A DNA stretch of 10,119 nucleotides from an uncultured Chthonomonas sp. (GTDB taxonomy: Bacteria; Armatimonadota; Chthonomonadetes; Chthonomonadales; CAJBBX01), in assembly GCA_903886985.1 (NCBI GenBank), contig CAISOI010000446.1:1-10119 (forward strand). The letters run 5' to 3'. Below the pieces are notes generated by a model. It saw only the letters and a list, made by a program, of their open reading frames with translations. It was not told the DNA's origin and did no database searches. This document shows, piece by piece, positions 7,569 to 10,119 of this stretch. Both the position numbers and the translations under genes were made by a program. Position 1 is the stretch's first letter. Each line of letters begins with the position of its first letter.

Positions 7569-8123
7569 ATGCCAAAGTATTTTGCCTTTCTGCGCGCGGT
7601 GAATGTTGGACGTAGGAAGATAATTATGTCTGAGCTTCGACAGCAGTTCGAAAACTTAGGCTTGCTTGGTGTAGAAACATTCATCGCGAGCGGCAATGTA
7701 ATTTTTGAGTCGGACAAAGTTCTGCTCGACCAATTGGAGACCGACATCTCCTCCATGTTGTCTCAGACCTACGGGTTCAATGTTGAGACGTACATCCGAG
7801 CGCCGCAAGTAATTGCAACCATACTTGCGGCATCCCCATTTCCACCTCACAAAGTGGAATCCAGGCACTCGTTGTACGCTTGTTTCTTTCCAACTCCATT
7901 GTCACCCTCAGCCATTGAAGCAACACTAAGTCTGCAAAACGACGAAAATGACTTCCATTTCATCGACAACAACTTACTCTGGTTGAATCAGAAGAACCAA
8001 CTGGAGACCAGCATAACGCAGGTGCAAATGGAAAAGGCGACGGGTACTAAAATGACCGCCCGAAATATCAATACACTGGCACGAATGATTGCCAAACATC
8101 CTCCAAATTCCACGACACCCTGA
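7569..8123 (+). CDS. DUF1697 family protein
   Basis: The product is 184 residues and typical of DUF1697 (PF08002), a family of uncharacterised cytoplasmic proteins with no established function. Signatures: the start MPKYFAFLRAVNVGRRKIIM (compare the family's 'LRGINVGG-K--M'), then ELRQQFENLGLLGVETFIASGNVIF (family 'GF--V-TYIQSGNVVF'), and near the end NQKNQLETSITQ and MTARNINTLARM (family 'T-RNWNTV-KL'). The ATG at 7569 is chosen because the family N terminus begins exactly there; an upstream in-frame ATG at 7479 would add 30 residues that overlap the end of fadE and match nothing. The 19-nt gap suggests co-transcription with fadE, but no functional link is known. It reads towards msrB. Confidence 0.9.
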   Translation: MPKYFAFLRAVNVGRRKIIMSELRQQFENLGLLGVETFIASGNVIFESDKVLLDQLETDISSMLSQTYGFNVETYIRAPQVIATILAASPFPPHKVESRHSLYACFFPTPLSPSAIEATLSLQNDENDFHFIDNNLLWLNQKNQLETSITQVQMEKATGTKMTARNINTLARMIAKHPPNSTTP

Positions 8124-8162
8124 ATCACGGGATAGGTAACGCGTTCGCGATACATCAGACAC

Positions 8163-8199
8163 AAAAAAGCCGCTATCGAATTTTGATTTCGAGAGCGGC
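8163..8199 (-). terminator. Rho-independent terminator of msrB
   Basis: The arms 8169-8180 and 8188-8199 pair over 12 positions with one A-G mismatch (GCCGCT and the reverse-complementary AGCGGC form the base) around a 7-nt loop. On the minus strand the stem is followed by six T (8168-8163). The position, 22 nt after the msrB stop codon, fits. The plus side has no U-tract, so it mainly serves the minus strand. Confidence 0.85.
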
Positions 8200-8220
8200 C
8201 CCATGTCGGTCAACTACCGT

Positions 8221-8781
8221 CTACTTCTTGTCAGTCTTCTTAAAATTCAGGCTCGCAGAATTGATGCAGTACCGTTGCCCCGTAGGTGCGGGGCCATCCG
8301 GAAATACATGTCCCAAGTGTCCACCGCACTTCTTGCAAGTTACTTCAATTCGTCTCATTCCGAAGGTATTGTCGTCGTGAAGGTCAATTTTGCTATGATC
8401 GATCGAGTCATAGAAGCTCGGCCACCCGCATCCGGAATCGAATTTTGTTTTACTGGTGAAGAGTAGCGTTCCGCAACCAGCGCAATAGTAGGAACCATCT
8501 TCCTTTTGGTCCCAATACTTCCCGGAAAATGCTCGCTCAGTTCCTTTGTGTCTCAGAACATTATATTGCTCCGGAGTTAAAATCTTCTTCCACTCTTCGT
8601 CCGTCTTTACGACTTTTTCAGTCGCTTTAGTGTCAGTCTTGTCACTCACTTTAGTTTTCACCTTTTTTGTGTCGGTAGTCGGAGGTTTCTTGGTTGTGGA
8701 CGGCTGTTGCGCATTTATGCCCGTGCAACCCATTAGAATCACCGGCAGTGCTAACCAAACTATCTTTATCATTCGTTTCAT
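8221..8781 (-). CDS. msrB: Peptide methionine (R)-S-oxide reductase, lipid-anchored
   Basis: MsrB reduces the R form of methionine sulfoxide in oxidised proteins. The product has 186 residues. Residues 1-18 form a lipoprotein signal peptide (MKRMIKIVWLALPVILMG) with C19 as the lipidated cysteine, so the enzyme should act outside the cytoplasm. A Lys/Thr-rich, Pro-containing linker runs from about 25 to 60. The MsrB domain follows: EEWKKILTPEQYNVLRHKGT at 62-81, zinc-binding CAGC (100-103) and CKKC (149-152), GCGWPSF with the recycling cysteine C118, GHLGHVFPDGP at 154-164, and the catalytic RYCINS with C172. All key residues are present. The ATG at 8781 is preferred to a GTG at 8793 because GGTGAG sits 7 nt upstream of it. 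The gene is monocistronic, converges on DUF1697 and ends at a strong terminator. Confidence 0.94.
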   Translation of the reverse strand: MKRMIKIVWLALPVILMGCTGINAQQPSTTKKPPTTDTKKVKTKVSDKTDTKATEKVVKTDEEWKKILTPEQYNVLRHKGTERAFSGKYWDQKEDGSYYCAGCGTLLFTSKTKFDSGCGWPSFYDSIDHSKIDLHDDNTFGMRRIEVTCKKCGGHLGHVFPDGPAPTGQRYCINSASLNFKKTDKK

Positions 8782-8841
8782 CAAATTTCTCACCTAGTAA
8801 TTCAAAAGTACTATCGTCCAAGTTAAACAGTATAACGGGAG

Positions 8842-8870
8842 TCTATAGCACAAAGTTCCCGCGTGTCCAA
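8842..8870 (-). promoter_or_regulatory. Candidate msrB promoter
   Basis: On the minus strand TTGGAC (8870-8865) and TATAGA (8847-8842) are separated by 17 nt. Both are partial matches. A second -10-like TATACT at 8834-8829 lacks a good -35, so the exact promoter is uncertain. Confidence 0.35.
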
Positions 8871-8950
8871 GCAGTGCTCCCGTGACTAAGGCATTATGAA
8901 TACCTTTGGGATTGTTGTCGACATATCTTTTCAAAATTTGTGAATTCTGG

Positions 8951-8956
8951 TATTAA
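8951..8956 (+). promoter_or_regulatory. -10-like TATTAA very close to the start at 8965
   Basis: TATTAA ends 8 nt before the ATG of the HEAT-like gene, and no Shine-Dalgarno is present. With a weak TTTTCA 16 nt upstream (8929-8934), transcription would begin at or next to the start codon, giving a leaderless message. This is suggestive only. Confidence 0.3.
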
Positions 8957-8964
8957 CTTTTACC

Positions 8965-9456
8965 ATGAATTTGCCAAGCCCTGATGATGTCTTCGAGAGA
9001 AACAAGGAGATTGAACGCCGTGTTTTGGCTCTGGCAGCCGCGGACAAGAAACGCCATCGCAATCAGTGTGTGAAAGCGCTACACGAAGTTCCGACGGACG
9101 AACTGTTACCTATCCTTCGGATCCGGCTTCTGGAAACGCGTAGGAGAGCGGCCTTCAAGCGATTGGGAACGTTCTTGATCGAACGTGCCACCGACGAATC
9201 AGTAAAGTTACTCATTGAGTTTGATCGAGTTACTCGCCGCATGACATTAACCAATCTTCGACTTCTGGCCACCAGCAACAACAACTTCGCATCAGAGTTC
9301 ATGAAACGCCAAATCCAATCTGGCAATCGAGACCGAAAGTATGCCGCGCTAAAAGCAATCGCAGAAGCCCGCCGCACCGAGGGGGTGTTATTGCTGTGTA
9401 ATTTTCGTTTCCGCAGGAAACAGGCAGGCAATGCAATTCCTGAAATTGATGGGTGA
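8965..9456 (+). CDS. HEAT-like helical protein, N-terminal part of a frameshifted gene
   Basis: The frame encodes 163 residues, of which about the first 145 look genuine. The sequence is a series of amphipathic helices of HEAT/Armadillo character: NQCVKALHEVPTDELLPILR, RRAAFKRLGTFLIERATDE, and RDRKYAALKAIAEARRTEGV. It is basic and has no signal peptide or membrane segment, so it is probably a cytoplasmic protein-binding scaffold. After about GVLLLCNF (9385-9405) the frame drifts and ends 26 nt inside the next open frame, which continues helices of the same kind. I therefore read 8965-9799 as one ~276-aa gene interrupted by a frameshift. The ATG at 8965 has no Shine-Dalgarno but lies just behind a -10-like box. 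I do not recognise a specific family. Two overlapping, coupled genes remain possible. Confidence 0.6.
   Translation: MNLPSPDDVFERNKEIERRVLALAAADKKRHRNQCVKALHEVPTDELLPILRIRLLETRRRAAFKRLGTFLIERATDESVKLLIEFDRVTRRMTLTNLRLLATSNNNFASEFMKRQIQSGNRDRKYAALKAIAEARRTEGVLLLCNFRFRRKQAGNAIPEIDG
9403..9431 (+). other. Frameshift junction in the HEAT-like gene
   Basis: The second frame is open only from 9353 on (TAA at 9350-9352) and the first closes at 9454-9456, so the shift must fall between these points. Two simple explanations fit: one extra base near the TTTT run at 9402-9405, or a 4-bp tandem duplication in CAGGCAGG at 9421-9428. Removing either restores one frame. Confidence 0.55.
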
Positions 9457-9799
9457 TACAGTAACACTAACCGAGCGCATACTGACCGACGGCTCTGTAT
9501 CCACAGCCGAAAAGGCAACGGTCTTGCAATCAATGAGAATTATCCCAACCAGAACTTTCTTTCGCCCTTTTGCCACTTTTGATCCGATTCAAACGTTGGA
9601 GAAAATCCTCAACAAACCGGGCAACTTACAACATACAGCTTCCGCACAGAAAGTATTAGACCATTTCCGCGCACAAAAAAGCCTGTTGCGTGCTTCGTCA
9701 GCAAATTCTGCCGCCGAAAAACTGTTACGACCGGCAGGTTCGACAGATTCCGAAAGTGATTCACTGCTGCGTGCAGCCGACCTTCCAGATATAGATTAG
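9431..9799 (+). CDS. HEAT-like helical protein, C-terminal part of the frameshifted gene
   Basis: This 122-residue frame begins MQFLKLMGDTVTLTERIL and continues helices like those of the preceding frame, with TAEKATVLQSMRI and DPIQTLEKILNKP. Read from slightly upstream, SAGNRQAMQFLKLMG parallels QSGNRDRKYAALKAIAEA in the first part, as expected for successive repeats of one protein. The C-terminal 40 residues are different: low-complexity Ala/Ser with three copies of a SLLRA/KLLRP/SLLRA motif about 13-14 residues apart, ending acidic (ADLPDID). The ATG at 9431 has AGG a few bases upstream, so independent or coupled translation cannot be ruled out. No terminator is visible after the stop. Function is unknown. 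Confidence 0.55.
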   Translation: MQFLKLMGDTVTLTERILTDGSVSTAEKATVLQSMRIIPTRTFFRPFATFDPIQTLEKILNKPGNLQHTASAQKVLDHFRAQKSLLRASSANSAAEKLLRPAGSTDSESDSLLRAADLPDID

Positions 9800-9845
9800 C
9801 GCGGCCGATAATCCGTACCTACTCAAAACTAGTCGTTCTGAAATA

Positions 9846-10004
9846 ATGTGCACAACAAAGTTGTTAATCACCAATCCCTCTGCAATTCTTGATTGGAATC
9901 CGCTTATTGATCTACTTGAACCTCCTCGTGACAGGAAATTTCGCCCCCTTCGCCGAAAATACATCCATCCCGCAGACAATATTCCGGAGGCATCCATTGC
10001 GTAA
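9846..10004 (+). CDS. Possible small protein, 52 aa
   Basis: An ATG-started frame encodes MCTTKLLITNPSAILDWNPL, then an Arg/Lys-rich middle (PPRDRKFRPLRRKYIHP) and DNIPEASIA. Its last 8 nt overlap the TTG start of the following secreted Gly-rich gene, an arrangement typical of translational coupling. No Shine-Dalgarno is seen before the ATG, and I recognise no family. It may instead be the untranslated leader of the next gene; it is the only candidate in the gap between 9799 and 9997. Confidence 0.3.
   Translation: MCTTKLLITNPSAILDWNPLIDLLEPPRDRKFRPLRRKYIHPADNIPEASIA
9986..9990 (+). promoter_or_regulatory. Strong Shine-Dalgarno deciding a TTG start
   Basis: GGAGG lies 6 nt before the TTG at 9997. 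No ATG or GTG is available in this frame nearby that would leave a complete signal peptide, so this site fixes the start of the Gly-rich protein. Confidence 0.65.
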
Positions 10005-10119
10005 TCGACTCTCAACCATTCTCTTGCTTACTCTTACCTCTCTGATAATTTCCAATCCGTCTATCGCACAACGCGGAGGTGGAGGTGCCGGCGCTGGTCG
10101 ACCAGGTGCTGGAGGAGGA
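9997..10119 (+). CDS. Secreted glycine-rich protein, N-terminal fragment
   Basis: The first 41 residues are in the window and the frame is open at the edge. A TTG start at 9997 is preceded by a perfect GGAGG with 6 nt spacing. The N terminus is a clear Sec signal peptide: RNR, then the hydrophobic LSTILLLTLTSLIIS, and PSIA before Q25 as a likely signal peptidase I site (A-x-A-like S-I-A). The mature part starts with a Gly/Ala-rich run, GGGGAGAGRPGAGGG, of low complexity. Such starts occur in exported proteins with flexible Gly-rich leaders; the rest is outside the window, so no function can be given. The 8-nt overlap with a 52-aa upstream frame may mean coupling. Confidence 0.65.
   Translation, partial: MRNRLSTILLLTLTSLIISNPSIAQRGGGGAGAGRPGAGGG

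Noticed and set aside
8916..8923. TGTCGACA perfect palindrome between msrB and the HEAT-like gene
   Set aside because: Eight bases only, with no second copy at a sensible distance; expected by chance.
9063..9533. 156-aa minus-strand frame across the HEAT-like gene
   Set aside because: Its Arg/Ser-rich composition is typical of an antisense shadow, and the plus-strand frames show sensible helical repeats.
9854..9865. AACAA-AG-TTGTT palindrome after the HEAT-like gene
   Set aside because: It is short and AT-rich, a 2-nt loop cannot form a stable hairpin, and no matching copy is found at a promoter.
1..10119. Search by eye for CRISPR arrays, tRNA/rRNA, insertion sequences, toxin-antitoxin pairs and defence modules
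   Set aside because: No direct-repeat array, cloverleaf, transposase, terminal inverted repeats or known defence domains were seen. The XPB pair is better explained as DNA repair than as a defence system.

Overview
The window looks like chromosomal DNA from a free-living bacterium of moderate GC content (roughly 46-48 % by eye). It has ordinary housekeeping and cell-envelope genes and no sign of phage, insertion sequences, CRISPR, tRNA or rRNA. The pairing of a bacterial XPB helicase with a large XPB/Ssl2-N-terminal-domain protein is known from Actinobacteria and occurs in several other phyla. The RseB/LolA-like exported protein and the lipoprotein-type MsrB suggest an envelope with a periplasm. 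Use of TTG starts behind good Shine-Dalgarno sequences also fits many lineages. My weak guess is a deep-branching diderm such as Armatimonadota, but the sequence does not settle this.

Layout. Positions 1-5480 are read on the minus strand. From upstream to downstream this block holds an exported MucB/RseB-like protein (4002-5480), then a 97-bp gap with a TTGACA/17-nt promoter. After the gap come a 750-aa helicase-associated protein (1652-3904, TTG start) and XPB helicase (1-1621, its last few dozen residues lie outside the window). The 750-aa protein and XPB are in the same reading frame, separated by one TAA and ten sense codons, and they share a homologous ~150-residue domain. Positions 5481-5788 are a divergent intergenic region with promoters on both sides and a striking double hairpin. 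A FadE-type acyl-CoA dehydrogenase (5789-7549) and a DUF1697 protein (7569-8123) follow on the plus strand as a probable two-gene operon. A lipid-anchored methionine sulfoxide reductase B (8221-8781) faces them on the minus strand, with its rho-independent terminator at 8163-8199.

The right end holds a HEAT-like protein gene split by a frameshift (8965-9456 and 9431-9799), a possible 52-aa small gene (9846-10004), and the beginning of a secreted glycine-rich protein with a TTG start (9997 to the window end).

How the parts fit. The XPB pair is a DNA-repair/helicase unit. The RseB-like gene upstream has its own promoter and is probably functionally separate. fadE with DUF1697, msrB, and the HEAT and Gly-rich genes look like independent small units. 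I see no clear new defence or mobile system. The points most worth following are the XPB/partner architecture, the frameshifted HEAT gene, and the hairpin pair that covers the upstream start region of fadE.
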